From: Acetobacter sacchari
GTDB lineage: Bacteria > Pseudomonadota > Alphaproteobacteria > Acetobacterales > Acetobacteraceae
DNA length: 64,000 nt
Assembly: GCF_017377715.1 (NCBI RefSeq)
Contig: NZ_JAFVMF010000015.1
Location: 1-64,000 of the forward strand
Direction: 5' to 3'
The notes beneath the pieces are model-generated. The model ran no database searches. It had not been told where the DNA came from and saw only the letters and a program-made list of their open reading frames with translations. A program made the translations under genes and the position numbers. Positions 44,188 to 53,993 of this stretch are shown piece by piece (position 1 is the first letter of the stretch; each line of letters starts with the position of its first letter).

Positions 44188-46359
44188 ATGGGTTTGAAGC
44201 GCAGGATCGGCGTCGCCGCTGGCGGGCTGGCCATCGTTCTGGTCGGCGCGACTGCGGCGTCGGCGCTTATGGACGCCGACTGGCTGCGCGCGCGCCTCGT
44301 CAACGCGATGCAGCGCCAGACCGGGCGGCAGTTGAGGATCGACTCGCTGCATGTCTGGCTGCTCCCCTATCCATGGATCGACGCCAAAGGCGTGGGGCTG
44401 ACGGACATGCCCGATGGCGGGCGGGTCGAGATGTTCACGGCGGAAGAGGTGCGCGCCCGACTGGCGCTGACGCCGCTGTTCTCCCACCGGTTCGTGCTCG
44501 ACGACGTGACGTTCATGAAGCCCTCCCTGTCGCTGGAGCGGAGTGACGACGGGCGCGCCAACTGGCGTTTCGCCGCGCCGCCTCAAATCGCGACGACCGG
44601 TGAAGAAAAGTCCGATAGCAGTGCGCATGTGCGGTGGAACGTCGCCGTCGACGCCGTCCACGTGCGCGAAGGCTCCCTTACCTGGGACGACCGCGTGCGT
44701 CGCATGTCCGGCGCGACGACGCTCGACAAGGCCGATATTTCAGGCCTGACCAACAACGTCGTTTCCCTCGACATTCATGGCCGCCGCGCCGCCGCGACCT
44801 ACACGCTGGCTGGATCAACTGGCCCGTTCCCGCCTTTCGCCGTCGCCCCGGGGACGCCGCCCTGGCCCGTTCACCTGACCACCACTCTCGCCGTCGACAA
44901 ACGCCCTTCCGGGGCGCTGCATGTCGATGGCGCGATCCAAAACCCGGCGAACGCCACCGGCTACGCATTACAGATCACCGGGACGCTCGACGACCTTCGT
45001 TCCCTGAACGCGCTGTTTCCACACGCAAATCTACCGGAGTCGAGAAACGTCTCCCTTCAGACAGCCGTCAGCGGCGACGGCGCGGCCGCGGTCCTGAAGA
45101 CTCTGCATCTGCACGCGGGATCGACCGACCTCCACGCTGTCCTGCCGAATCTGCGGACAAACAGCCTGGCCTTCGACGCTTCGCAACCCACCGACCGTGT
45201 TGCTGTGGCGGTGGACGGCAAGCTGGGAGACCAGATTGTCAGTTTGCACGGCCTGCTCGGGACGCTTGAAGAAACCGGACGAGCATTGCGCGCGCCTGAC
45301 GATCAGGCCCTACCGGTGAAGCTCGCCCTTGTTGAAGGGCAGTCGTCGCTTACGCTGGACGGCGTCGCGGGCGGGCGTCGCACGGCGCTGGACATCCACG
45401 GTTCACTGCCATCCCTCGCCTTCGGTCCAGAAAAACCAACGCTGAACGGCCTGAAAGCCGACGGTCACGTCTCGAGCGACGCCCCTGTGTCGGTCCTGCG
45501 CGCGCATGACCCGACGGCGCTGATGCGCGCGACACAGGCGACGCTCGACGTCGCGGCGCAGCGCGTGACGTGGCGTTCCGTGGCGTGGACCGACTTTTCG
45601 GCGCACGTCACGCTCGACAAGGACGTTCTGACGGCGGACCCCATACGCGGCTCCGGCTCCGGCGTCGCGCAGACGGCCCGCTTCACCTACGACGCATCAA
45701 ACGAAACGCCGCATCTGACCATTAGCGCTTCCCCCATAGTCGTCCCCTCGACGGCCGCCGCGTTCTGGTCGGGCGCACAGGGCCTTGTCGATGGATCGCT
45801 GCAGATCGTAGGCGACGTATCCGCCGACGGCGCATCCGCAGCAGCGTGGCGAAGCAGCCTGACCGGACATGCCGGAGCGTCGATGGTCGGCGGTCGCGTG
45901 AACGGCGCGGTGCTGGCCAGCCTGATTGGCCAGAGCATTCCCGTCCACGGCAATATCGGTCTGCGTTGCTTCGGCGCGCATATGCAGTTTGCGGACCAGC
46001 GAGCGACGATCGACCGGCTGGGGCTGGAAGCCGATCTCCTGTCCATGAGCGGGCATGGAACCGTCGGCCTTGCCGACGGAGCGCTGGACCTGCATCTGCT
46101 TCCGCATATCGGCGTCGGCGGCGCGTCAGCCTCATCCCCCGTCGGCGTCGGCGGCTCGCTCGCCTCCCCATCGCCGCACCTGGAGCCGGGGTCGAACGGA
46201 CGTTTCGCCATCACCGTCGGCGGAAGCGGCGGAGAGGCGGACCCCTGCCCCGATCTTCTGGCCGCAGCCCGCGAGGGAGGTCCAGGTCCGGCCGCGGCTC
46301 CGGCCTCCACCCGGAAAGCTGACAAACTGATGAACCTGCTGCACGGGTTGTTCCATTGA
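44188..46359 (+). CDS. AsmA-family envelope protein
   Basis: 723 residues with AGGAGATAAGG before the ATG. One N-terminal membrane anchor (about 8-28) and then a long periplasmic beta-rich part. The AsmA signature is near the start (LRARLVNAMQRQTGRQLRID, LLPYPWIDAKGVGLTDMPDG) and again near the end (GRVNGAVLASLIGQSIPVHG, then LGLEADLLSMSGHGTVGLAD). AsmA-like proteins are thought to act as bridges for phospholipid movement to the outer membrane. The C-terminus is Pro/Ser-rich. Part of the rarA-rluC-asmA-atp12 set. Confidence 0.85.
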   Translation: MGLKRRIGVAAGGLAIVLVGATAASALMDADWLRARLVNAMQRQTGRQLRIDSLHVWLLPYPWIDAKGVGLTDMPDGGRVEMFTAEEVRARLALTPLFSHRFVLDDVTFMKPSLSLERSDDGRANWRFAAPPQIATTGEEKSDSSAHVRWNVAVDAVHVREGSLTWDDRVRRMSGATTLDKADISGLTNNVVSLDIHGRRAAATYTLAGSTGPFPPFAVAPGTPPWPVHLTTTLAVDKRPSGALHVDGAIQNPANATGYALQITGTLDDLRSLNALFPHANLPESRNVSLQTAVSGDGAAAVLKTLHLHAGSTDLHAVLPNLRTNSLAFDASQPTDRVAVAVDGKLGDQIVSLHGLLGTLEETGRALRAPDDQALPVKLALVEGQSSLTLDGVAGGRRTALDIHGSLPSLAFGPEKPTLNGLKADGHVSSDAPVSVLRAHDPTALMRATQATLDVAAQRVTWRSVAWTDFSAHVTLDKDVLTADPIRGSGSGVAQTARFTYDASNETPHLTISASPIVVPSTAAAFWSGAQGLVDGSLQIVGDVSADGASAAAWRSSLTGHAGASMVGGRVNGAVLASLIGQSIPVHGNIGLRCFGAHMQFADQRATIDRLGLEADLLSMSGHGTVGLADGALDLHLLPHIGVGGASASSPVGVGGSLASPSPHLEPGSNGRFAITVGGSGGEADPCPDLLAAAREGGPGPAAAPASTRKADKLMNLLHGLFH

Positions 46360-46381
46360 CGCACCGGACGAACGGACGCCC

Positions 46382-47128
46382 ATGAGTCCACGCCCTGTCC
46401 CCGGCTCATCGTCCGGCCTGAAAAAACGCTTCTGGAGCGAAGCGTCCATCGTTGACGAGATGGAGGAGTTCGGCGTCGCTCTCGACGGGCGCCCTGTCCG
46501 GCTTCCCGGAGGGGCGCCGTTGCGCGTGTCGTCTCGGGCGCTGGCCGAGGCGCTGGCGGAAGAATGGAGCCGCGCGGGGCGGGACGATGTGGAGAAGCGC
46601 TTCGGGCCGCTCGACCTGCCGCTGACCCGGATCACCGGCACAATGATAGAGCGCGTCGCGCCGGACCGCACCCATTCGATCAGCACGCTTATGGAATACG
46701 GCAAGAACGACGCACTGTGCTACTGGACCGACGAAGGCGGAGCGCTTGCTGAGCGGCAGCAAGCCGAATTGGCGCCGTGGCTTGCGTGGAGCGCCACGCG
46801 ACTGGGCGCCAATCTGGTCAAGACGACTGGCCTGATGCCCGTCACGCAGCCACAGGAAGCTCTTGAGCGGCTTGAAGCCACGCTTGTTGCGGCGTCTGAT
46901 TCCGATCTGGCTGGTCTGGGCGTGGCGGTCCCGGCGCTCGGGAGTCTCGTGCTGGGTCTCGCGCTTATGGACGGCGTCCTGCCCGTGGACGACGCCGTCT
47001 CCCTGACGACTCTGGACGAGCAGGTGCAGATGGCGCGGTGGGGCGAGGACAGCGCGCTGCTTGACCGGATTGCGACTATCGCCGCCGACCTTTCCGACGC
47101 TGCGCGTTTTATGACTCTTGCGCGCTGA
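46382..47128 (+). CDS. ATP12-family chaperone for F1-ATPase assembly
   Basis: 248 residues. KKRFWSEASIVDEMEEFGVAL near 16-36 and LDGRPVRLPGGAPLRVSSRA form the conserved N-terminal part; LPLTRITGTMIERVAPDR near 78-95 and DALCYWTDEGGALAERQQAE near 110-129 are the family core, with PWLAWSATRLGANL following. ATP12 binds the alpha subunit of F1 before assembly; it is found in mitochondria and alphaproteobacteria, supporting the taxonomic placement. It ends the four-gene rightward set. Confidence 0.9.
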   Translation: MSPRPVPGSSSGLKKRFWSEASIVDEMEEFGVALDGRPVRLPGGAPLRVSSRALAEALAEEWSRAGRDDVEKRFGPLDLPLTRITGTMIERVAPDRTHSISTLMEYGKNDALCYWTDEGGALAERQQAELAPWLAWSATRLGANLVKTTGLMPVTQPQEALERLEATLVAASDSDLAGLGVAVPALGSLVLGLALMDGVLPVDDAVSLTTLDEQVQMARWGEDSALLDRIATIAADLSDAARFMTLAR

Positions 47129-47924
47129 AATCGCACCCACAGGGTCTCGCGGGCGAAAATTATTCCGTCGTTTTGTAACGAACCTGCTGTGACGTTTCTG
47201 TTTGCGCCCCGATTTTGGGATGTGTTCCCGAAGTCGTCGGGGGCGAGATTGGCACATCAGAGCTTTTTTTATGGCTGAACATTTGCAGCTTTTGCTTCGG
47301 TCCTGAGTAGCCGTCACCCGCATTGTGCGTTGGCAGGATCAGCGCCCGCACAGCAGATTATGTCACGCCGCGGCGCCCCTGCGAGCCCTTGCGTTCAGCA
47401 TGGTCGGCGCTCCGCCGCCATTGATCGAAATTCGTCACAACTTCGGGGACCGCGGCGCTTATCGTCAGATATCGATCAAAGCAAGACATTGAAATAAAAC
47501 GCATATATTTATTTTCTCCGCGCAGTCGACATCTTTTTCTGGTACGCTGACCGCTCTCTCGACACCGCCCAACACGCCGCGAACCATTCCTGTCATCACG
47601 CAGGCAAAACCGCGAGGCGCCGTCGCGTCCTCCCCGCCGACTCGCAGTGTTCGAGAGATTTCGCGTCCATTTCCATGAATGGGCTAAGGCCGCCGCAAGG
47701 TATTGAACCGTTACGCGCCTGCTCTTCTATCGGCATAACAGCGAAAAGATGTCCGTCATCTTACAAATACGCCACGATTTCGCCTTAGAGCCGCGCTTTA
47801 TCTCACAACACAAAATAACCGAACCGCCAGAGACAGTTGGTAACTTGCAACTCTGACGCAGCCGGGAGCACGGTCGGCGCGAACGCAACGGCGGCGCATC
47901 GTCGGGACAAGCTGGAAAGGGAAC
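47129..47924. other. Gene-poor gap of about 800 bp
   Basis: No convincing open frame on either strand. It contains a branched hairpin followed by a T-run (47219-47270, listed separately) and an AT-rich patch around 47480-47515 that could be a promoter for a short transcript. The gap is unusually long for this otherwise compact region, so a small RNA or a decayed gene is possible. Confidence 0.4.
47219..47270 (+). terminator. Candidate terminator after the ATP12 gene
   Basis: gatgtg (47219-47224) pairs with cacatc (47253-47258), and an inner hairpin cccga/tcggg lies within the loop. Seven T follow at 47264-47270. The structure stands about 90 bp after the ATP12 stop. Stem strength is only moderate. 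Confidence 0.4.
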
Positions 47925-48137
47925 ATGATGGAGCACTCCGCATATCAGACGCCCGGTGACACTCTCGCCACGCGAGCGCGCAACTCTTGGCAAGTCGGGA
48001 AGATGGGAGGCGTGACGCGCAGCACGCCGGAGCGCATCCGACGTAAGGCCGCTCATCTCTTCGCCACCTTCGCCATGGGCGCATGGCTGTTGCTGGCGGT
48101 GGTTCCGTTCGTCGTGGTGCTGGTCGAGATCGGTTGA
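47925..48137 (+). CDS. Small single-span membrane protein, unknown
   Basis: 70 residues from the ATG at 47925 with GGAAAGGGA upstream. The N-terminal half is polar and basic (TRSTPERIRRKAAHLF), and the C-terminal half is one strong hydrophobic segment (about 47-68, AMGAWLLLAVVPFVVVLVEI). An inner ATG at 48003 would give 44 residues with the same membrane part. The second half shows GC-rich third codon positions as in real genes here. It is convergent with uvrB. I do not recognise a family. Confidence 0.45.
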   Translation: MMEHSAYQTPGDTLATRARNSWQVGKMGGVTRSTPERIRRKAAHLFATFAMGAWLLLAVVPFVVVLVEIG

Positions 48138-48177
48138 GCCTGAACGCGATCTCCACCTGAGGCTTTGAAAATCTCCC

Positions 48178-50415
48178 TCAGGCCGAAGTGGTCTTCCGCG
48201 CCTTTCCCCTCCCGGAAGCTCCGCTGCGCCTTTTCGAAGGGTCGTAGCCTCCGCCCCCCGGCCCCAGCGGCGTCGGAGCAAATTCCTTCTTCCGTCCCGA
48301 AGCCTCGCCCTTACGCCCCTGGCGCGACGTGGCGACAGGCGGCGGTTCGAGCCCAAGTTGCAGCGCCTCGAGCCGCTTGACCTCGTCGCGCAATCTTGCG
48401 GCTGTTTCGAATTCCAGATCCGCGGCAGCGGCGCGCATGCGCTTCTCCAGTTCGGCGATGCTGGCCTCCAGAGACTTGCCGACAAACTCCTCGTTACCCT
48501 CCTGCGTCGGCGCGACCGTCACATAATCCTGCTCGAACACCGAATTGACGATAGAACCGATCTGCTTGCGGACGCTCTGAGGCGTCACCCCGTTGGCGGC
48601 GTTCCATGCAGCCTGCTTTTCCCTGCGGCGCGCGGTCTCCTCGATGGCGTATCGCAGGCTGTCAGTCATCTTGTCGGCGTAGAGGATCACCCGGCCGTCC
48701 ACGTTACGGGCGGCGCGGCCAATCGTCTGAATCAACGACGTGCGAGAGCGTAGAAAGCCTTCCTTGTCCGCGTCCAGAATCGCGACCAGAGAACACTCGG
48801 GAATATCCAGTCCCTCGCGCAGCAGGTTGATGCCGATCAGCACGTCGAACGCGCCCAGGCGCAGATCGCGGATGATCTCGATCCGCTCCAGCGTGTCGAT
48901 GTCGGAATGCAGATAGCGCACCTTGATCCCCGCCTCGTCGAGATACTCGGTCAGATCCTCCGCCATCCGCTTGGTGAGCGTCGTGACCAGCACCCGCCCC
49001 CCCTTCGCCACCGTGTCGCGACATTCGGCAAGCAGGTCGTCCACCTGCTTCTCGACGGGACGCACCTCTGTCACGGGGTCGATCAATCCGGTCGGGCGAA
49101 TCACCTGCTCGCTGTACGTGCCCTGCGTCCGTTCCATCTCCCATGGTCCCGGCGTCGCGCTGACGAAGACAGTCTGGGGGCGATAGCTCTCCCACTCCTC
49201 GAATTTCAGAGGGCGGTTGTCGAGACATGACGGCAGCCGGAAACCAAACTCCGACAGTATCGACTTGCGCGCGTGGTCTCCGCGCTCCATGCCGCCGATC
49301 TGCGGCACGGTGACGTGGCTTTCGTCCACGATCAGCAACGCATCCTCGGGCAGATACTCGAACAGAGTCGGCGGCGGCTCCCCGGCTTTCCGACCCGACA
49401 GATAGCGCGAGTAGTTTTCGATGCCCTTGCAGACGCCCGTCGTCTCGATCATCTCCAGATCGAAGGTCGTACGCTGCTGGAGGCGTTCGATCTCCAGCAA
49501 TTTGCCCTGTTTCGTGAACTGGTCGAGCCGCTCGCGAAGTTCCTGCTTGATGGAGACGACGGCCTGATTAAGCGTAGGGCGCGGCGTGACGTAGTGGCTG
49601 TTTGCGTAGAGGCTGACCTCTTGCAAATCTGCGGTCTTCTCACCCGTCAGCGGATCGAATTCGATGATCTGGTCGATCTCGTCCCCGAACAGGGTCACGC
49701 GCCACGCGCGGTCCTCATTCTGTACGGGAAAGATATCGACGCTTTCGCCGCGCACGCGGAACGAGCCGCGCACGAAAGCCGCGTCATTACGCTTGTACTG
49801 AAGCTCAACCAGCGCCTTGATCAGCCTGTCCCTGTCGATCTCTCCGCCCGCCTCCAGACGGACGACCATGCGCGAATATGTCTCGACCGATCCTATGCCG
49901 TAGATACAGGACACGGAAGCGACGATGATCACGTCGTTCCGCTCCAGCAACGCCTGCGTGGCGGCGTGGCGCATACGATCGATCTGTTCGTTTATCTGGC
50001 TGTCTTTTTCGATGTAGGTGTCGGTGCGTGGCACATACGCTTCCGGCTGGAAATAATCGTAGTAGCTGACGAAATATTCGACCGCATTATTTGGAAAGAA
50101 CTGCTTCATCTCTCCGTAAAGCTGCGCCGCCAGCGTCTTGTTCGGGGCGAGGATTAACGTCGGCTTCTGCGTCGCCTCAATGACCTTCGCCATGGTGAAG
50201 GTCTTGCCGGACCCGGTGACGCCAAGCAGCACCTGATCCCGCTCGCCCTCCATGACCGCCTTCGACAGTTCGGCTATGGCCTGCGGTTGATCGCCCGCAG
50301 GCTCATATTCCGAGACCACCTCCATCCGGAAGCGCTTTTCCTTCGCCGGAAGCCGCTCGGGCTGGAACAGAAGCGCTGGATTAGCTTGCAGGGAGGATCG
50401 GGAGGGTGCGGCCAT
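48178..50415 (-). CDS. uvrB: Excinuclease ABC subunit B
   Basis: 745 residues. Nucleotide-excision-repair helicase-like protein. Walker [18 protein letters not shown] near 65-81, the DNA-binding beta-hairpin [20 protein letters not shown] near 118-137, DEAD-like DESHV, motif with [20 protein letters not shown] near 527-546, and the C-terminal UVR motif [20 protein letters not shown] that contacts UvrA/UvrC. The tail after residue 700 is basic and Gly-rich. An ATG at 50325 would remove 30 N-terminal residues; I keep the longer start without a strong reason. Confidence 0.96.
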   Translation of the reverse strand: MAAPSRSSLQANPALLFQPERLPAKEKRFRMEVVSEYEPAGDQPQAIAELSKAVMEGERDQVLLGVTGSGKTFTMAKVIEATQKPTLILAPNKTLAAQLYGEMKQFFPNNAVEYFVSYYDYFQPEAYVPRTDTYIEKDSQINEQIDRMRHAATQALLERNDVIIVASVSCIYGIGSVETYSRMVVRLEAGGEIDRDRLIKALVELQYKRNDAAFVRGSFRVRGESVDIFPVQNEDRAWRVTLFGDEIDQIIEFDPLTGEKTADLQEVSLYANSHYVTPRPTLNQAVVSIKQELRERLDQFTKQGKLLEIERLQQRTTFDLEMIETTGVCKGIENYSRYLSGRKAGEPPPTLFEYLPEDALLIVDESHVTVPQIGGMERGDHARKSILSEFGFRLPSCLDNRPLKFEEWESYRPQTVFVSATPGPWEMERTQGTYSEQVIRPTGLIDPVTEVRPVEKQVDDLLAECRDTVAKGGRVLVTTLTKRMAEDLTEYLDEAGIKVRYLHSDIDTLERIEIIRDLRLGAFDVLIGINLLREGLDIPECSLVAILDADKEGFLRSRTSLIQTIGRAARNVDGRVILYADKMTDSLRYAIEETARRREKQAAWNAANGVTPQSVRKQIGSIVNSVFEQDYVTVAPTQEGNEEFVGKSLEASIAELEKRMRAAAADLEFETAARLRDEVKRLEALQLGLEPPPVATSRQGRKGEASGRKKEFAPTPLGPGGGGYDPSKRRSGASGRGKARKTTSA

Positions 50416-50520
50416 TGAAGAAAAATGGGCGCTTCGGTCCGACGCCGCAAGTCATCTCGCACGGCGTCACAACGCTTTTATGGTCGGGATGCAGCGCCCA
50501 ATCCAAAGCGTGGCGCAAGA

Positions 50521-50598
50521 TGGTCGTCCATGGTTTTTAGAGCCGTGGACGACCAGTCTGTTCGGCTGCCTGCCAGCCGTTAATGGCCGGCAGGCAGC
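50521..50598. repeat. Two tandem inverted repeats between rne and uvrB
   Basis: First: tggtcgtcca (50521-50530) with tggacgacca (50546-50555), a 10-bp perfect stem and a 15-base loop containing TTTTT. Second: gctgcctgcc (50565-50574) with ggcaggcagc (50589-50598), also 10 bp perfect, with a further 3 bp inside. They begin 5 bp after the rne stop on the minus strand and probably form the 3' end of the rne transcript. Confidence 0.65.
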
Positions 50599-50602
50599 AG
50601 GC

Positions 50603-53479
50603 TCAGCGCTTCCACCAGCCGGTGCGCGCCTTGCCCGTCGGGGCGTCTTCGCCGATCACCACCGGCTCCACGACGACAGCGTCACGCGGGGCGGGCTTCG
50701 TCGCAGCCGGAGTCTCAACCTCGACAACGGCCGATTCGATCGGCGCTTCCGCGTCGGTCGTCTTGGCGCGGCGCGTACGGGTCCGGCGACGCGGCGCGGG
50801 CTCCGCCGCCTCCCCCTCAGCCGCGTCCTGCGCAGGGGCATCGGCAACGGATACGCTTTCCTCCACCGCGGCCTTAGCCGAACGGCGGCGACGGGCCGGA
50901 CGACGCGCAGGCTCTTCCGCGACGGCAGGTTCCGGCGCCGGTTCCACGGCAGGCGCTTCCACCTCGGCCACCACCGGCTCGGCAGGCTCCGCCACGACGG
51001 GCGTCTCCACTTCGACTGCGACAGGCTGGTGCGCGCGCGGCGGCGGAGGAGCCTCTTCGCGCTCAGCCTGATCCATCATGTCGAAAATGTCGAAATTGCC
51101 GCCAAACGGGTCAGCCGGAGTGGGGCCACGCCAGACCGGAGCCGCAGCAGGACGCGGCTGTTGCGGACGCGCGGGCGCCTGCTGGAAAGCAGGACGGGCC
51201 GGAGCCTGAGGCTGGCGCTGCTGCGGCCGTTCCTGAACGGCCTCGCTTTCCGACTGCCCTTTACGGGAATGACGCGTACGCATTCGCCCCGGCACGAGGT
51301 TCTCGGCCGCACGTGCGGCGTCTTCGCTATTCGGCGCGTCCGCCGCGATGACAGGGGCATCGTCCGCGTCATCATCGTCGTCCTGCGCGCCGAACGCCTC
51401 GTCAGCCTGACCAGACTGCGCCTGCTCGCCATTCTGAGCGTTGTCGCGCTGACCGCCACGACGACGGCGACGGCGACGGCGACGGCGCGGTTGCTCACCG
51501 TCCCCTTCCTCGGAACGCGGAGCCGCAGAAGCTTCGGAACGTGCGTCGGAGGGCGCGTCCACTGAAACGTATTCGTCCTGCTCATCCGCAGTCACGACCG
51601 GCGGAGCGTCCGCAATCGGGATGGAGCGGGCGGGCCGGGACTGTGTCGGCCGCTCGTCATCAGCCACGACTTCCGGGCGGTTCTCAAGAGCGGCGACCGT
51701 CGCTTCCGTCGTCACCGGCGTCGCGGCAGCCTCGGGCGCGTCGAAACGCGCGGTCTGCGGCTTGTGACGCTCGATCCGCACCTGCGGCGGCGGCAGCGTC
51801 GCATCGGCTGCGAAGTAGACGCGCATCTTGTGGCGCGTCTCGATGCCGTTCACCCAGTCGCGCTTGTTGTTGAGGATGTAGAGCGCGATGTCAGCCGCCA
51901 CATGGACGGTGACTTCCGAAGCGCGGCGCAGCGCCCCTTCGTCCTCCACGGCGCGCAGCACATGCAGCGCGGAGCTTTCGATCCCGCGGACAATGCCCGT
52001 GCCCTGACAGTGCGGGCAGGCCATGAACGCCGTTTCGGCGACCGACGGGCGAAGCCGCTGGCGCGACATCTCCAGCAGGCCGAAATGCGAGATGCCGCCG
52101 ACCTGAATGCGCGCCCGGTCGTTGCGGAGTGCGTCTTTCAGACGCCGCTCGACCTGTGCGTTGTGACGACGGGACTCCATATCGATGAAGTCGATGACGA
52201 TCAGACCGGCCAGATCACGCAGACGCAACTGACGCGCGACTTCGTCGGCTGCTTCGAGGTTGGTCTTGACCGCCGTTTCTTCGATGTTCCGCTCGCGTGT
52301 CGCGCGGCCGGAGTTGACGTCGATCGACACCAGCGCCTCGGTCTGGTTGATCACCAGATAGCCGCCGGAGCGAAGCTGGACGGTGGGCGACAGCATCGCG
52401 TCGAGGTGCCCTTCGACCTGATAATGGCTGAAGAGCGGCTGGTGCTCCTTGCGCCACAGCACGACCTTCTGCGCGCTTTGCGGCATCAGCATGCGCATGA
52501 AGTCGCGCGCCGAGCGCCAGCCGGGCTCTCCATCCACGACGATCTCTTCAACGTCGCGGGTGTAAACGTCGCGGATCGCCCGTTTGACGAGGCTGGCCTC
52601 TTCATAGATCAGCGTCGGCGCGACCGACTTCATCGTATGCTCGCGAATCTCGTCCCAGAGATGCAGCAGATACTCGCAGTCCCGCATGACCTCAGGACGC
52701 GGACGCTGCGCCCCGGCTGTGCGGACGATCATGGCCATGCCGCGCGGAAGCTGCAGCTCGGCGATGATCTCCTTCAGGCGCTTGCGGTCGCTGACGGCCG
52801 TGATCTTGCGGGAGACGCCGCCACCGCGCAGGGCGTTCGGCATCAGCACGCAGTAACGACCAGCGAGCGAAACGTAGGTGGTCAGCGCGGCGCCCTTATT
52901 GCCGCGCTCCTCCTTGACGACCTGCACCAGCAGAATCTGGCGGCGGCGGATGACTTCCTGAATCTTGTAGCTGCGCAGGAAGCGCGCCATGCGCTTCTGG
53001 ACGAGAGCTTCTTCTCCCGTGTCGGTCTCGCCCCCCACGTAATCCGGGGTCGACCGTGCATGATCGTCGGAAGCGACAGACTCGCCGCCCTCAGCCTCGG
53101 CCGTTACGTCAGCCGAAGGATCGACATCACCGCTCTCAGCGGGTGCCCCCTCAACCTCGGCGGCCTCTTCAGCCTCCTGCGCTGCGGCTTCGTCTTCTTC
53201 CTGAAGGGCCAGCAGCTTCTCTCGGTCAGCGACCGGAATCTGGTAATAGTCGGGATGGATTTCGCTGAAGGCGAGGAACCCGTGGCGGTTGCCGCCATAT
53301 TCGACGAACGCAGCCTGCAGGCTCGGTTCGACGCGGATCACCTTGGCGAGATAGATATTTCCCTTGAGCTGTTTGCGGTTGGCGGCCTCAACGTCATAAT
53401 CCTCGAGACGGTTACCATCCATCACGACGACGCGGGTTTCTTCCGCGTGCGTCGCGTCGATCAGCATACGCTTGGTCAT
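50603..53479 (-). CDS. rne: Ribonuclease E
   Basis: 958 residues. The S1 domain (about 35-180, GNIYLAKVIRVEPSLQAAFV) is interrupted by an acidic, Ala/Glu-rich insert (about 90-165), a feature of alphaproteobacterial RNase E. The catalytic domain carries the two metal-binding aspartates in SIDVNSGRATR and VIDFIDMESRRHN (near 390 and 430), and the Zn-link CPHCQGTG (near 490). The C-terminal 400 residues are disordered, with basic RRRRRRRRR and Pro/Ala/Glu-rich tracts, the usual degradosome scaffold. It cuts mRNA and processes rRNA and tRNA. Upstream hairpins suggest the leader is self-regulated. Confidence 0.95.
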   Translation of the reverse strand: MTKRMLIDATHAEETRVVVMDGNRLEDYDVEAANRKQLKGNIYLAKVIRVEPSLQAAFVEYGGNRHGFLAFSEIHPDYYQIPVADREKLLALQEEDEAAAQEAEEAAEVEGAPAESGDVDPSADVTAEAEGGESVASDDHARSTPDYVGGETDTGEEALVQKRMARFLRSYKIQEVIRRRQILLVQVVKEERGNKGAALTTYVSLAGRYCVLMPNALRGGGVSRKITAVSDRKRLKEIIAELQLPRGMAMIVRTAGAQRPRPEVMRDCEYLLHLWDEIREHTMKSVAPTLIYEEASLVKRAIRDVYTRDVEEIVVDGEPGWRSARDFMRMLMPQSAQKVVLWRKEHQPLFSHYQVEGHLDAMLSPTVQLRSGGYLVINQTEALVSIDVNSGRATRERNIEETAVKTNLEAADEVARQLRLRDLAGLIVIDFIDMESRRHNAQVERRLKDALRNDRARIQVGGISHFGLLEMSRQRLRPSVAETAFMACPHCQGTGIVRGIESSALHVLRAVEDEGALRRASEVTVHVAADIALYILNNKRDWVNGIETRHKMRVYFAADATLPPPQVRIERHKPQTARFDAPEAAATPVTTEATVAALENRPEVVADDERPTQSRPARSIPIADAPPVVTADEQDEYVSVDAPSDARSEASAAPRSEEGDGEQPRRRRRRRRRRGGQRDNAQNGEQAQSGQADEAFGAQDDDDDADDAPVIAADAPNSEDAARAAENLVPGRMRTRHSRKGQSESEAVQERPQQRQPQAPARPAFQQAPARPQQPRPAAAPVWRGPTPADPFGGNFDIFDMMDQAEREEAPPPPRAHQPVAVEVETPVVAEPAEPVVAEVEAPAVEPAPEPAVAEEPARRPARRRRSAKAAVEESVSVADAPAQDAAEGEAAEPAPRRRTRTRRAKTTDAEAPIESAVVEVETPAATKPAPRDAVVVEPVVIGEDAPTGKARTGWWKR

Positions 53480-53525
53480 AAAAAGAAAAACTCCGGTGCC
53501 CGCGCGTTCTTCCAGCCGGGCGCAA

Positions 53526-53563
53526 CCGGTCGGACAACGACCGGGCTACGCGGGGGAACGCGT
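53526..53563 (-). promoter_or_regulatory. Hairpins in the rne leader
   Basis: ccggtcg (53526-53532) pairs with cgaccgg (53538-53544) around five bases, and acgcg (53548-53552) with cgcgt (53559-53563). They lie 47-85 bp upstream of the rne ATG. RNase E leaders in other bacteria form hairpins through which the enzyme limits its own mRNA; a similar role here is inference. Confidence 0.45.
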
Positions 53564-53993
53564 CGGGAAAATCGACTGAACGATCAGTGGTGGCGTTGGC
53601 GATCGCGGTCGGCGGAGCGCTCTTGAGCAGTGCGGACAGAAGCGGCGCCGGGACCGGGCGAATGTCGCCACGACCTGCCTTGCGCGCTGTCAGCCTGATC
53701 AGACTAGCTTTCATCCATCCTTACGATCGGCAATAGGTCTGCGCCGACCCGTAACCGCGCCGTTCGCCGAAAAACGGCGACAGGCGGTGTCAGAAGGCGG
53801 CCACGCGGCAGGCCTGTGATCGACCATGCCACATGACAATACCATGACCGAAATGGGCGCCCCGCGCAAGCGGCGCGTGACGCGTCTGCCCGGACAGATC
53901 CCTCGTGACATCAAGAAACCGCCACAAGTGCATGAATTAATGACTTAGGCATGAAAATATGAAACTGTCCCCCTGTCATACCCGGAAGGCCAG
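53564..53993. other. Divergent region between rne and the amidase gene
   Basis: About 430 bp containing the distal part of the rne leader and the promoter region of the amidase gene, plus one short open frame (53826-53948, listed separately). No promoter box I can assign with confidence. Confidence 0.35.
53826..53948 (+). CDS. Candidate 40-residue basic peptide
   Basis: An ATG at 53826 opens a 40-codon frame ending TAG at 53946-53948, with inner ATGs. The product is basic and Pro-rich (APRKRRVTRLPGQIPRDIKK). Third codon positions in its middle part are GC-rich as in real genes of this window. There is no good ribosome binding site at the first ATG, and no family is recognised. It may be a chance frame. 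Confidence 0.25.
   Translation: MPHDNTMTEMGAPRKRRVTRLPGQIPRDIKKPPQVHELMT

Noticed and set aside
47461-47485. FNR/CRP-like site (cagatatcgatcaa)
   Set aside because: Only one half matches TTGATnnnnATCAA; no promoter or gene at a fitting distance.
51764-53626. 620-codon rightward open frame opposite rne
   Set aside because: Shadow of the RNase E gene; no domain, no ribosome site, and RNase E motifs are intact on the other strand.
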